From assembly GCA_041687755.1 (NCBI GenBank), contig JBDNJM010000191.1:1-64000 (forward strand): a stretch of 64,000 bases of DNA, written 5' to 3'. Below, piece by piece: positions 18,576-27,309 of the stretch (within the stretch, counting starts at the first letter, position 1; every line of letters begins with the position of its first letter). The notes under the pieces were generated by a model, which made no database searches, had not been told where the DNA came from, and saw only the letters and a program-made list of their open reading frames with translations. The position numbers and the translations under genes are program-made. The stretch is from JBDNJM01 sp041687755. Its GTDB lineage: Bacteria > Planctomycetota > UBA1135 > GCA-002686595.

Positions 18576-20260
18576 GGCGTCAGGTCCGCGCCAAGCCGTT
18601 CCGCGGCCTCGAGCAGCGAGCGCCGCTCAAGCAGCGGCAGCGGGCTGCGATCGTCAGTGAGCAGCGGCCCATCCTGATCGGTGATCCAGCGCCAGCGCCC
18701 GGGGAGCTCGCGGGGTCCCAGCAGGCGCAGGCCGAGCTCGCCGTCCAGCCAAAAGGCCTCGTCGCCGGGCGCCGGGGGCAGCTCCCCCACTCGCGCCACG
18801 AGGGTCACATTGCGGGCGCTCGGGACCGGTAGCGCGAGCGTCGGTTGCCCGAAGGCCGCAGCGATGGTGGCACCGAGCGCCTCGATCACGGGGTCGTCCA
18901 GGCCGTAGCCACCGACGTTCGCCATCAACCAGCCGCCCGGCCGCAGCGCGGCTCGGCAGCGCTTGAGGAACTCGACGCTCGCGAGGTGCGGCGGGATCTC
19001 GATCTGGTTCGCGTAGCAGTCGAGGATCAGCAGGTCGTAGTCGCCTTCGAGGGCGCGGAGGGCCACCCGTGCGTCGATGCCGGAGTGCACGCGCAGCCGC
19101 GGATCGTCGAGCGGCAGGTCCATGTGGGCGGCGGCCAGTTCGACGACGAGCGGGTCGAGTTCCACGCCGTCTACCCGGAGCTCCGTCGTCTCAGGCGTGG
19201 TTCCGGCGAGCACGCGCCAGGCCGTGCCTCCGCCGAGGCCCAGAATCGCCGCGCGCCAGCGGACGGGCGCAGCGCCCTCAAGCCGCTCCGTCCAGGCGAA
19301 CGGCAGGGCGAAGTCGTTGTAGTAGTACCCGTCGGGCAGCAGGCCGAGTTCGGGCCACCAGGCCGACTGGAACGAGTCGCTGCCTTCGTTGACCTGCAGG
19401 AAGCGCATGGCCGGCTGGTCGGGCCCCGCGCCGGCGCGCTCCACGACGCGCACTCGCTGGTAGGCGGAGTCGGCACTTGCCAGCAGCTCGACGCCCTCGG
19501 GTTGGGCGCGCTCGCTCGGCTCGAGCCATGCGGCGCCAGCGATCAGGCCGGCCGCGAGGGCGATAGGCAGGCGTCCAGCGCCTGCGCGCCACAGCGCCAG
19601 CGCGCCGGAGAGGAGCAGGAGAGCGCCGAACAGCGCGAAGCTGCGCGCGACGCCGAGGTGCGGCACGGCGAGATGGCTGGCGCCGAAGGTGCCGACGAGA
19701 CTGCCCAGGGTGCCGACGGCGAGCACGGCCCCACCCGCGCTGCCGGCGTGGCCTCCGCGCGCGCGGGCGACGCACTCGACGGCCAGCGGCGGGACCGTTC
19801 CGAGCAACAGCGCGGGCGCTAGGAACAGGAGCCCGCTCGCGGCGAGGCTGCCCCAGCTCAGCAGCCCCGCGGCCGAGTGCAGCGACAGTTCACCGGGAAC
19901 GAGGAAGCGACCGACAGGGCCCACGGCGAGCGGCAGTGCGGCCACCAGCGCCCCGCCGAGCAGCAGCGCGAAGCCCATCGTGCGCAGCGGGCGATCCGTT
20001 GCGGCGGCCCGCGCGCCCGCGAGGTAGCCGACCGAGAGGGCCAGCAGGATCACGGCGATCACGTTGGTCCAGACCGTGAGGCTCGTGCCGTACCAGGGCC
20101 CGAGCAAGCGCACGGCCGCCAGCTCGACGGCCATCACGGCCGCTCCGGAGACTCCGGAAAGGACGAGCGGCACCAGGGCGCCTCCTGCCTGGGGATCGGG
20201 AACTGCAGCCCTGGCGTCGGCCGCCGGGGCCCGCTCGGGCCCGGGCAGCGCGTCGGACAC
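18572..20260 (-). CDS. membrane-bound spermidine-synthase-like protein, 562 aa
   Basis: The N-terminal half (about residues 28-255) holds seven or more hydrophobic helices, resembling the membrane domain found in fused spermidine synthases. The C-terminal half has a Rossmann methyltransferase-like fold with the nucleotide-binding loop AILGLGGGTAW (about residues 333-343), an acidic strand end (VDGVELDP), LLILDCYA where the catalytic Asp lies in true spermidine synthases, and LRPGGWLMANV. Proteins of this build are common in Planctomycetota and Proteobacteria, and most have no proven polyamine activity. It starts three bases after the esterase gene upstream and overlaps the next gene by four bases. 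Confidence 0.75.
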   Translation of the reverse strand: MSDALPGPERAPAADARAAVPDPQAGGALVPLVLSGVSGAAVMAVELAAVRLLGPWYGTSLTVWTNVIAVILLALSVGYLAGARAAATDRPLRTMGFALLLGGALVAALPLAVGPVGRFLVPGELSLHSAAGLLSWGSLAASGLLFLAPALLLGTVPPLAVECVARARGGHAGSAGGAVLAVGTLGSLVGTFGASHLAVPHLGVARSFALFGALLLLSGALALWRAGAGRLPIALAAGLIAGAAWLEPSERAQPEGVELLASADSAYQRVRVVERAGAGPDQPAMRFLQVNEGSDSFQSAWWPELGLLPDGYYYNDFALPFAWTERLEGAAPVRWRAAILGLGGGTAWRVLAGTTPETTELRVDGVELDPLVVELAAAHMDLPLDDPRLRVHSGIDARVALRALEGDYDLLILDCYANQIEIPPHLASVEFLKRCRAALRPGGWLMANVGGYGLDDPVIEALGATIAAAFGQPTLALPVPSARNVTLVARVGELPPAPGDEAFWLDGELGLRLLGPRELPGRWRWITDQDGPLLTDDRSPLPLLERRSLLEAAERLGADLTP

Positions 20261-20263
20261 CGG

Positions 20264-21652
20264 TTACTCCGCGTCCTCGAGCGGAGGCGGGAAGTCGTAG
20301 CTCACCGCCGCCGCGTACAGGCGGCCCGCGTCGCCCGATCGATAGACCGAGTCGAGCATGTTGCGCAGCGCGCGCGCAAACTCGGCCTGGTGCACCTCGC
20401 CGTTGATCGTAATGGTGACGGGCTGGTCCATGTCCACCAGACGATCGTTGAGCTGCAGCGTGATCTCGGTGAAGCCGTCGCCGGTGATGTTGATCGAGTT
20501 GGTTTCGCGGTCGACTTCGGCCTTTAGCTGCGGGTTGAACTGGATGTCGAATCCGTCGACGCGCAGCCAGTAGGCTTCGCGCGAGTTGTCCCGCGTCGGC
20601 GAGAAGCGCAGCACCGAGGGCTCGGCGTTGCGGCGCTGCGGCAGGAGCCACTCGGTCAGGCTGGCGGTGTCGCCCTGGACGCTCGACGTGACGTTGTCGA
20701 TCTCGAGGGCCTCCGCTCCTTCGACGAAGGCGGTCGCGCCGTCTGCACCGCCGACGATCATCGACGGCAAGTTCGAGAAGTTGGTCGCGGGCGTCTCACC
20801 GATGTCCCCGGAGAAGCCGGCGACTCCGGCGAACAGGGTCGGGTAGATCGAGGCAATCTCGAAGGCCGCTTCAACGCCTGCGCCGTGGCCTACGAGGAAC
20901 AGCTGGTCGGGGTCGACGAGGTAGTGCTGGCGCACTTCGCGCAGGACCTGCAGCAGGTTGGCGATGCCGCCGGGCGTGCCCGCCGAGCCGATCTGGGTCC
21001 ACTGGGTCGCGTCCTCGGGCATCGCGATGATCCCGACGATGTGCGTCTCGAGCAGAGACGATGCGATGTACTCCTCCTGGAACAGCTTGTCGACGTCCAT
21101 GCCGGCGTCGGGCAGCACGAGCACCAGCGGCAGCGGGCCTCCCTTGACGCGATAGCTCTTGGGACCGTGGATCGCGTAGCTGATCTCATCGCCCCAGCGC
21201 CCGTCGAACTCCTCGACCTTCAGCCTGCCCCTGCCGGGCGCGGAGTCCTTGAGGTCCTCCGCCATCAGGATGGCGCGCTGCAGGTCCCCCACGAGGCTGG
21301 CGACCGGACGCTTGGCCTTATTCTCGATCTTCTGGGCGAGGTCGTTTAGCTCTTCGAGTGCCTTGTAGATGCCCTCGTCTTCGTTCTTGGCCTCGTAGTA
21401 CTCGGCGATGGCCTTGGACAGCTTGGTCAGGTCGCTGGACTTGAGCACTTCCTCGTCGGCGACGCGGACCTCGGCGTCCTGCCGCGCGGCCCCAGTGCCC
21501 GTCCCAGTGCCCGTCCCAGTGCCCGTCCCAGTGCCCGTCCCAGTGCCCGTCCCAGTGACAGTGACAGTAACGGAGGCCGCGGGCGGGACGCCGGCCGCGA
21601 GGAGGGCCAGGGCGGAAGCGCCCAGAAGCGTGAAGGGAGCGAAGAAGTGCAT
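20264..21652 (-). CDS. secreted alpha/beta-hydrolase (esterase-like) with Thr-Gly repeat, 462 aa
   Basis: The N-terminus (FFAPFTLLGASALALLAAGV) is a signal peptide. A strictly alternating VTVTVT(GT)n tract at about residues 28-54 is encoded by a 12-bp minisatellite. After a helical region comes an alpha/beta-hydrolase domain of the polyhydroxybutyrate-depolymerase/esterase type. It has strand LPLVLVLPDAG, the LFLVGHGAGVEAAF nucleophile region and the SMIVGGADG strand. The expected nucleophile elbow G-x-S-x-G reads G-H-G-A-G, so the catalytic Ser is replaced by Gly; the protein may be a non-catalytic or binding relative. It is separated by 309 bases from the TPR gene upstream. Confidence 0.65.
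   Translation of the reverse strand: MHFFAPFTLLGASALALLAAGVPPAASVTVTVTGTGTGTGTGTGTGTGTGTGTGAARQDAEVRVADEEVLKSSDLTKLSKAIAEYYEAKNEDEGIYKALEELNDLAQKIENKAKRPVASLVGDLQRAILMAEDLKDSAPGRGRLKVEEFDGRWGDEISYAIHGPKSYRVKGGPLPLVLVLPDAGMDVDKLFQEEYIASSLLETHIVGIIAMPEDATQWTQIGSAGTPGGIANLLQVLREVRQHYLVDPDQLFLVGHGAGVEAAFEIASIYPTLFAGVAGFSGDIGETPATNFSNLPSMIVGGADGATAFVEGAEALEIDNVTSSVQGDTASLTEWLLPQRRNAEPSVLRFSPTRDNSREAYWLRVDGFDIQFNPQLKAEVDRETNSINITGDGFTEITLQLNDRLVDMDQPVTITINGEVHQAEFARALRNMLDSVYRSGDAGRLYAAAVSYDFPPPLEDAE
21492..21563 (-). repeat. 12-bp minisatellite, five perfect copies plus a partial sixth
   Basis: The plus-strand unit CCCAGTGCCCGT is repeated head to tail within the esterase gene. On the coding strand it gives runs of GGG separated by 2 and 4 bases, a G-quadruplex-forming pattern. 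Because the unit is a multiple of three, copy-number change alters only the length of the Thr-Gly tract. Confidence 0.9.
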
Positions 21653-21961
21653 AATTCGGTCGTTCGGGACTGGGGTGAGGCGCGCCCGTCGTCTTCGGAA
21701 GCGCCCGGGGCTCGAAGGCTCGGGTGAGACCCTACGGACTGCAGGCGGAGGCTGCGAGTCGCGCGGGGTGCGGCTCGCGGCGTTCGAGAGCGGGTTCCGG
21801 CCCTTCAGGGCCGGTTCCAGGCGCCCATTGTGCCCGGCCGGGGCGGTCGGGTCGCGCCCTGGGCGCTGCCAATTGAGGGCTAGAGTTGCACCTCTCTTGG
21901 GGGGGGGGTCTGGGATCCCTGCTCCTAGCCCACTCGGCGGGGTCAGTTGACGGTTCGCGCG
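21653..21961. other. intergenic region with a G10 tract
   Basis: These 309 bases lie between the TPR gene and the esterase gene. A run of ten G residues lies at 21899-21908. No gene is supported. It must hold the esterase promoter if the TPR and esterase genes are not co-transcribed. Confidence 0.4.
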
Positions 21962-22747
21962 CTACTTCTCGCTCGGATCCTGGCTCGCGCTCGGGGTCTC
22001 GCCGGAGTTGGTAGCCACGCTCGGAAGCAGCGTCAGGCCCCAGCCGCGCAGGGACCAAGCGCCGGGTTGCGTGCGCCCCAGCCCCGAGCGGAACCACGCC
22101 CGGGCGCGCACGGGCCGCCCCGCGCGCAGCTCGATCCGGCCGAGGTTAGAACGCGCGTCCTCGGATCCCAACAGCGCCGCGCGGCCGAAGCCGCGCCGGG
22201 CGCCCTCGTCGTCGCCGATGGCCCAGGCCATGAGACCTAAGTGGCTCCAGGCGCCGGCGAGCGCCGGCTGCTCTCCGACGAGCCGCTCGAGCAGGGCGCG
22301 AGCCTCGTCTTGGCGACCTAGCTGGGACAGGGTGAGCGTGGCGTTGATCGCGCTCCACTCCGCGTTGGCGCTGACGTGCAGCGCGAGCTGCAGGCGGACG
22401 GCAGCCTCGAGCTTGCCCGCCTCGACCAGGGTTTTGCCCAGGCGAAACGCGAGCTCGAGTTGAGGTCCATCGAGCTGACGCGCGGCGTCTTCGAGTTCGC
22501 CGGTGATCAGCTCCGCGGCGCCCTCGGGGTCGTCGGTCTCGATCTCGGCGGCGAGTCCGAAGGCGTCCTGCCAGGCGTTGTCGGCCGCGGCGCTCTGCGC
22601 CGGTGCTTCCGCGACCTGCTCGATCTCAGGATCGCCGTCCTGTTCCTGGGCGAGGCCGGTAGCCATCAGCCCAGCCATAGCGAGGAGGCCCGCGGCGGCC
22701 CAAACTCGCGGGGTGCTCCGCCCTGTAGATGCAGTTGGCTGGACCAT
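21962..22747 (-). CDS. exported TPR-repeat protein, 261 aa
   Basis: The N-terminal segment VWAAAGLLAMAGLMATGLAQ is a signal peptide or membrane anchor. Residues 100-220 contain TPR-like helix pairs (KTLVEAGKLEAAVRLQLALH, LSQLGRQDEARALLERLVG, LMAWAIGDDEGARRGFGRAA, RIELRAGRPVRARAWF). TPR solenoids bind other proteins; no enzyme motif is seen. The ATG overlaps the purM stop codon by one base (TGATG), so translation is coupled to purM even though the functions look unrelated. The C-terminus is Ser/Pro-rich. Confidence 0.7.
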   Translation of the reverse strand: MVQPTASTGRSTPRVWAAAGLLAMAGLMATGLAQEQDGDPEIEQVAEAPAQSAAADNAWQDAFGLAAEIETDDPEGAAELITGELEDAARQLDGPQLELAFRLGKTLVEAGKLEAAVRLQLALHVSANAEWSAINATLTLSQLGRQDEARALLERLVGEQPALAGAWSHLGLMAWAIGDDEGARRGFGRAALLGSEDARSNLGRIELRAGRPVRARAWFRSGLGRTQPGAWSLRGWGLTLLPSVATNSGETPSASQDPSEK

Positions 22748-23790
22748 CAGCTCTTCACGAGGTGCACTTGACCGGTGCCTTCGACCAGCTCGCCGAGGGA
22801 GAACGCGACTTCACCGGCGCCGAGTAGGTGCTCGATGACGCTCGCTTCGTCGGCAGCGTCCACCACGAGAATCCCCCCCACGCCCATGTTGAAGGCCTGG
22901 AACGCTTCTTCGTGCGGAATCTGGCCCCCTTCGATCAGGAGCCGGAACAGGCCGGGGACTTCCCAGGCGTCAAGGTTCACTTTGGCGTCTTGTCCGCCCA
23001 ACACCCGGTTCAGGTTGCCGGGAATCCCGCCGCCGGTGATGTGCGCGAAGGCCGCTATCTTGTGGCTCTCGATCAGCGGCAGGAGGCTGTTCAAGTAGCA
23101 GCGGTGCGGCGCGAGCAGCGCCTCGCCCAAGGTCCGGCCGCCGAGCTCCTCAGGGGTGTCGTCGAGCTCGAGCCCGAGCACCTCGAAGGCAACCTTGCGC
23201 GCCAGGCTGTAACCATTGGTGTGCAGGCCGTCGCTGCCCATCCCAATCAGCTTCTGTCCGGCGGCCACGCGGGTGCCGTCGAGGATTTGGTCGCGCGGCA
23301 CGCCGCCGACGATGAAGCCGCACAGGTCGAAGTCCCCGCCCGCGTAAAGTCCGGGCATCTCCGCCGTTTCGCCGCCGAGCAGCGCCAGACCGTTGTCGGC
23401 GCAGGCTTCCGCACAGCCGCGAATCAGGCCTGCGACAACTTCGGGCTCGAGCTTGCCCATGGCCACGTAGTCCATAAAGAACATCGGCCGCGCGCCCTGG
23501 CACAGAATGTCGTTGATGCAGTGCTGGACCAGGTCGCGTCCCACGCCGTCGAACGTGCAGGCGCGCTTAGCCACCTCGAGCTTTGTGCCCACACCGTCCG
23601 CACTGGAGACCAGGATCGCGTTTCCGAGGCCGACCTTGGCCGGGTCGAAGAGCCCTCCGAAGGACCCCACGTCCGCGAGCACTCCCGGCGTGAAGCTGCG
23701 CCGGATCGCGTCTTTGGCGCCGTCCAGGGCCTTGTCCTGAGCGCCGATATCGACGCCTGCGTCGCGATAGGTGAGGGGTTTGGATGCCAC
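22747..23790 (-). CDS. purM: phosphoribosylformylglycinamidine cyclo-ligase, 347 aa
   Basis: This enzyme catalyses the fifth step of de novo purine synthesis, the ATP-dependent closure that forms aminoimidazole ribonucleotide. The family hallmarks are present in order: LTYRDAGVDIGA at the N-terminus, SSADGVGTKLEVAK, DLVQHCINDILCQGARP, LLGGETAEMPG, IGMGSDGLHTNGYSLAR and AHITGGGIPGNLNRVL. The start is set at GTG 23790 (VASKPLTYRD), which fits the family length. The frame is open far upstream because it runs antisense to dxr. It is the first gene of a pair with the TPR gene. purC lies at the other end of the window. Confidence 0.95.
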   Translation of the reverse strand: MASKPLTYRDAGVDIGAQDKALDGAKDAIRRSFTPGVLADVGSFGGLFDPAKVGLGNAILVSSADGVGTKLEVAKRACTFDGVGRDLVQHCINDILCQGARPMFFMDYVAMGKLEPEVVAGLIRGCAEACADNGLALLGGETAEMPGLYAGGDFDLCGFIVGGVPRDQILDGTRVAAGQKLIGMGSDGLHTNGYSLARKVAFEVLGLELDDTPEELGGRTLGEALLAPHRCYLNSLLPLIESHKIAAFAHITGGGIPGNLNRVLGGQDAKVNLDAWEVPGLFRLLIEGGQIPHEEAFQAFNMGVGGILVVDAADEASVIEHLLGAGEVAFSLGELVEGTGQVHLVKS

Positions 23791-24228
23791 GGTCGGAGGG
23801 GTGTCGGGGGTCGGGGTGGGAGGGACGGGAGCGGCGCATAAGAGGTCGCTTGCTCTGGCTGCCGCACGTCCATCCTCCCCTAGGGCTCCGGCTGAAGCCA
23901 GCCGCCAGCGGGAAGGAATGCTGGGGGCTGTAAGGAAGCCACGCGGCGCTGCGCTCGATTCCGCACTCCCGCGGCCTACAATCCCCGGGTCGCACCCCGC
24001 CGCACCGCGGGGGCCCAGGGCTTGGGCCCTCGATGGCTGGCGCAGCTCCTGGCGGCCGCAAGGCGCCGCCTCGGGTTCAACCGGTCTCCCAGTCGCCTGC
24101 GCTCCGAAGGCACCGAGCCCCTCTGCTCGGGGGGGTCGGTAAAAAACAGTCCTCTCCGAGGAGCTGCGGACCGGCCCGGTCCGCCCCGCTTCAGCTCCAC
24201 CCGGCCAAGCGCCGAACCCACCTATTCC
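23791..24228. other. divergent intergenic region between purM and dxr
   Basis: These 438 bases should carry promoters for both directions. A TACAAT hexamer at 23977-23982 on the plus strand could be a -10 element for dxr, but no good -35 is present. Hairpins include GGGCCC-AGGGCTT-GGGCCC at 24011-24029 and the terminator-like element at 24141-24165. Confidence 0.35.
24141..24165 (-). terminator. terminator-like hairpin in the purM leader side
   Basis: On the minus strand AG-CTCCTC-GGA-GAGGA-CT forms a short stem with one bulge, followed by GTTTTTT. It points toward purM, about 350 bases before its start, and no minus-strand gene lies upstream that would need terminating. It could be an attenuator or a chance structure. 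Confidence 0.3.
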
Positions 24229-25404
24229 ATGAAGTCCCTGGCCCTGCTCGGCAGCACCGGCTCGATCGGTACCCAGACCCTGCAGCTCGTCGACGACCAG
24301 CGCGGAGAGTTCCGCGTGGACGCGCTCTCCGCGCGCGGGTCTTGGGAGCTGTTGCTCGAGCAGACGCTGGCGCATCGACCCCGGTTCGTAGCCCTGGAAG
24401 ACGTCGATGCCGCCGCGGCCCTCGCGGAGCGGCTTCCGGCGGACGTGCAGCTGTTCAGCGGCCCGGAAGCCAACCTGGAGCTGATCGCCGCCTCGGACTT
24501 CGACCTCGCCGTGCACGGCATGGTCGGCGCCGCGGGACTGCGGCCCTCGGCGGCGGTGCTCGAGCGCGGACGTCCGCTGGCGCTCGCCAACAAGGAGTCG
24601 ATGGTCATCGCGGGCGAGGAGCTGATGGAGCTCTCGCGCACCCGGTCGGCGCCGATTTTGCCGGTCGACTCGGAACACTGCGCGATCGCCCAATGCCTGG
24701 GGCAAGAACCGGCGCGCACCGTTCGACGGATCATCCTGACCGCCAGCGGCGGCCCGTTTCGGGACGGCCCCGAGTCCCTGGCCGGCGTGACGCGCGCCGA
24801 GGCCTTGGCCCACCCGAACTGGGAGATGGGCCCGCGCATCACGGTCGGCTCGGCGACGCTGCTGAACAAGGCGCTCGAGGTGATCGAAGCCCATCATCTG
24901 TTCGGCCTCACGGCCGATCAGATTGAGGTGGCTGTGCACCGTCAGTCCGTCGTGCACTCGATGGTCGAGTTCGTGGACGGCTCGGTGATCGCGCAGTGCG
25001 GCCCGCCCGACATGGCGGGGCCCTTGCACTGGGCGCTGCACCACCCCCATCGGCGCCCGGCTCCGCTCGCCGGCTTCAGCTTCGACGTGTTCAAGCGCCT
25101 CGACTTCGAGGCCCCGGACCGGGATCGCTTTCCCGCGCTGGAGCTCGGCTTCCGCTGCGTGCGCGAAGGCGGCTCGGCCGGCGCGGTGCTCAACGCCGCC
25201 GACGAGGTGGCCGTGGCTGCCTTCCTCGACGGGCGCCTGCCCTTCTCTGGGATCCCTGCAGCGCTGGCCGCAGCCCTCGATGCGCCGCGCGCGGCGGCCC
25301 ACGGCGTCGAAGCCAAGCTCAGTCGCGACGTTGCCGCGCGCGAGCAGACCGCGGCCTGGATCGCCGACCGCGCCCGGGGCCAGCGGGCCTCGACAACCTC
25401 CTGA
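24229..25404 (+). CDS. dxr: 1-deoxy-D-xylulose 5-phosphate reductoisomerase, 391 aa
   Basis: This is the second enzyme of the MEP isoprenoid pathway, making 2-C-methyl-D-erythritol 4-phosphate with NADPH. The dinucleotide-binding LLGSTGSIGTQTL is at the N-terminus. LALANKES and the metal-binding PVDSEHCAIAQCL follow, then the flexible-loop region LTASGGPFRD, HPNWEMGPRITV and NKALEVIEAHHLF. The C-terminal LNAADEVAVAAFL matches the family except for Asp in place of the usual Asn. ATG 24229 fits the family start. rseP follows 66 bases later, an arrangement known from many bacteria. Confidence 0.95.
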   Translation: MKSLALLGSTGSIGTQTLQLVDDQRGEFRVDALSARGSWELLLEQTLAHRPRFVALEDVDAAAALAERLPADVQLFSGPEANLELIAASDFDLAVHGMVGAAGLRPSAAVLERGRPLALANKESMVIAGEELMELSRTRSAPILPVDSEHCAIAQCLGQEPARTVRRIILTASGGPFRDGPESLAGVTRAEALAHPNWEMGPRITVGSATLLNKALEVIEAHHLFGLTADQIEVAVHRQSVVHSMVEFVDGSVIAQCGPPDMAGPLHWALHHPHRRPAPLAGFSFDVFKRLDFEAPDRDRFPALELGFRCVREGGSAGAVLNAADEVAVAAFLDGRLPFSGIPAALAAALDAPRAAAHGVEAKLSRDVAAREQTAAWIADRARGQRASTTS

Positions 25405-25470
25405 GTTCAGGCCCTTCTCGGCTTCGAACGCCCGCGCCGCCTTCCTCCGCTCCAACGACCCACCGCTCAC

Positions 25471-27309
25471 GTGCCCGACATCCTTCGCATCCTGCAGGTC
25501 GCCTTCGGCATCGGCCTGATCATCTTCGTCCACGAGCTGGGGCACTATCTGGCCGCGCGCTGGGCGGGGGTGCGAGTGCACGTGTTCAGCCTGGGCTTCG
25601 GCCCGAAGCTGTTCGGCAAGCGCAAGGGCCACACGATGTTCCAGGTCAGCGCGGTCCCGCTGGGCGGCTACGTCGCGGTGGCGGGCGAAGTGCCCGGCGC
25701 GGTCAGCCGCGACCCGTTGCCTGATGAGTTGGGCGCTAAAACGATCTTCCAGCGCTTCGTCTTCTACTCCGGCGGGGTCGCCATGAACCTGCTGTTCGCG
25801 CTGATTGCGCTGCCGATCGCGTTCACCATCGGCGTGCCGTTCACCGCGCCGGTGATCAGTTCGCCGACGCCGGGCTCGCCCGCCTGGGAAGCGGGCCTGA
25901 CCGAGGGCACGCGCATCGTCGCGGTCGGCGACGCAAAGCTGCTGAGCTTCATGGATCTGGCGACCAAGATCGCGCTGGCGGATCCCGGTCCGCTGGAGCT
26001 GACGGTGTTGGACCCGGGCTCGACCACTGAGCGCAGCGTGTTCGTCGAGCCGGAGCGCGACGAGACGGCTGGCATCAACACCATTGGGGTGCGCATCGGC
26101 TTCGACGCCGAGGCCAAGCTCGTGATCGAGCCGGAGAGTCCGGCGTTTGAGTCCGGATTGCGGACGGACGAGCGCCTGCTCGAGGTTCTCGGTGGACGTC
26201 GTCCGGGCGAGAGCTTCGCCGACCAGCTCGGCGAACGCATGCGCGCCGGCGCGCCGCTCGTCGTGCGCGTCGCCAACGCGGAAGGCGTCGAGCGCGAAGT
26301 GGTCCTCGAGCCGCGCACCGAGCAGCTCAGCGATCGTCCGCGCCTGGGCATCTCGCCCGCTGCCCGGGTGCTGCTGGACGTGCGGTCCGGCGGGGACGCC
26401 GGGGCGCTCAAGATCGGCGATCGCCTGCTCGCGCTGGGGGCGACGCCCCTGTTGAAGCCTGGAGACCTGCGCCGCGCGCTGCTCGACGGCAGCGGTGCGA
26501 GCGTGCTCCAGGTCGAGCGCGATGGCCGGCGCTTAGAAGTCGAGCTCCCCGACTGGGAGCCCGAGCGGCGCGCGGCCTTTGCAGACGACCTAGCCATCGG
26601 GCTCGACGTGGACGACTCGGTGCTGGCCGTGTTCGAGAACGAGGCCGGCTGGTTGGCCGGCATGCGCGGCGGAGATCGAGTGCTGACCATCGACGGCGAG
26701 CGCACCGCGAGCTGGTCCCAGGTCGAAACCCCGGTGCGTGCCGCTGGTGCGGCGGGACGCGCGCTGACGATTCGCATCGAGCGGCCCTCCTTGGAGCCAG
26801 GAGGAGTGCCCGAGCAGCTCGAGATCACGGCCACCCCCGCCGCCGGGCCGACCGCGGTCTACGGACTGAGCCTGCAGATGCCCCAGTACGTGTATCGCAC
26901 CAGCGGTCCCATCGATGCCTTCAACGTCGGCGTACAGGCCTCCATTACGATGCTCCAGGACGTCTGGCTGACGCTCAAGCGCATGGTGACCGCCCAAGTG
27001 TCCACCGAGAACATCGGCGGCATCATCTCGATCAGCGTGGTGTCCTACTCCTTCGCGGAGTCGGGCCTGGCCAAGCTGCTCTACTTCCTGTGCCTGCTCA
27101 GCTTGAACCTCGCGTTCATCAACGTGCTGCCCGTGCCGCTGCTTGACGGTGGGCACCTGTTGTTCTTGCTCGTCGAAAAGATCAAGGGCTCGCCGGTGTC
27201 TGATCGCGTCGTCGGCTACAGCCAAATGGTCGGGCTCGTGATGCTGGTCGGGCTGATGGTCTATGTGACCTACAACGACCTGATGCGCGTGCTGCCCGGC
27301 TTCCAGTGA
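25471..27309 (+). CDS. rseP: site-2 metalloprotease RseP with multiple PDZ domains, 612 aa
   Basis: This is an intramembrane zinc protease that cleaves anti-sigma factors and signal-peptide remnants. The catalytic HELGH is at residues 21-25 in the first membrane helix. The third zinc ligand lies in NVLPVPLLDGGHLLF near the C-terminus. Between the membrane parts are at least three PDZ-like segments (SPTPGSPAWEAGLTEG; ESPAFESGLRTDERLLEV; NEAGWLAGMRGGDRVLTI), making it longer than the usual 400-450 residues. It starts at GTG 25471, and its stop overlaps the next gene (GTGA). An ECF sigma factor with a membrane-anchored neighbour at 33950-35760 could supply a substrate, which is inference. Confidence 0.92.
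   Translation: MPDILRILQVAFGIGLIIFVHELGHYLAARWAGVRVHVFSLGFGPKLFGKRKGHTMFQVSAVPLGGYVAVAGEVPGAVSRDPLPDELGAKTIFQRFVFYSGGVAMNLLFALIALPIAFTIGVPFTAPVISSPTPGSPAWEAGLTEGTRIVAVGDAKLLSFMDLATKIALADPGPLELTVLDPGSTTERSVFVEPERDETAGINTIGVRIGFDAEAKLVIEPESPAFESGLRTDERLLEVLGGRRPGESFADQLGERMRAGAPLVVRVANAEGVEREVVLEPRTEQLSDRPRLGISPAARVLLDVRSGGDAGALKIGDRLLALGATPLLKPGDLRRALLDGSGASVLQVERDGRRLEVELPDWEPERRAAFADDLAIGLDVDDSVLAVFENEAGWLAGMRGGDRVLTIDGERTASWSQVETPVRAAGAAGRALTIRIERPSLEPGGVPEQLEITATPAAGPTAVYGLSLQMPQYVYRTSGPIDAFNVGVQASITMLQDVWLTLKRMVTAQVSTENIGGIISISVVSYSFAESGLAKLLYFLCLLSLNLAFINVLPVPLLDGGHLLFLLVEKIKGSPVSDRVVGYSQMVGLVMLVGLMVYVTYNDLMRVLPGFQ

Noticed and set aside
22747..25632. 961-codon open frame on the minus strand spanning purM and the whole dxr region
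   Set aside because: Only the purM part (22747-23790) has family sequence. The rest is antisense to dxr, an artefact of high GC content.
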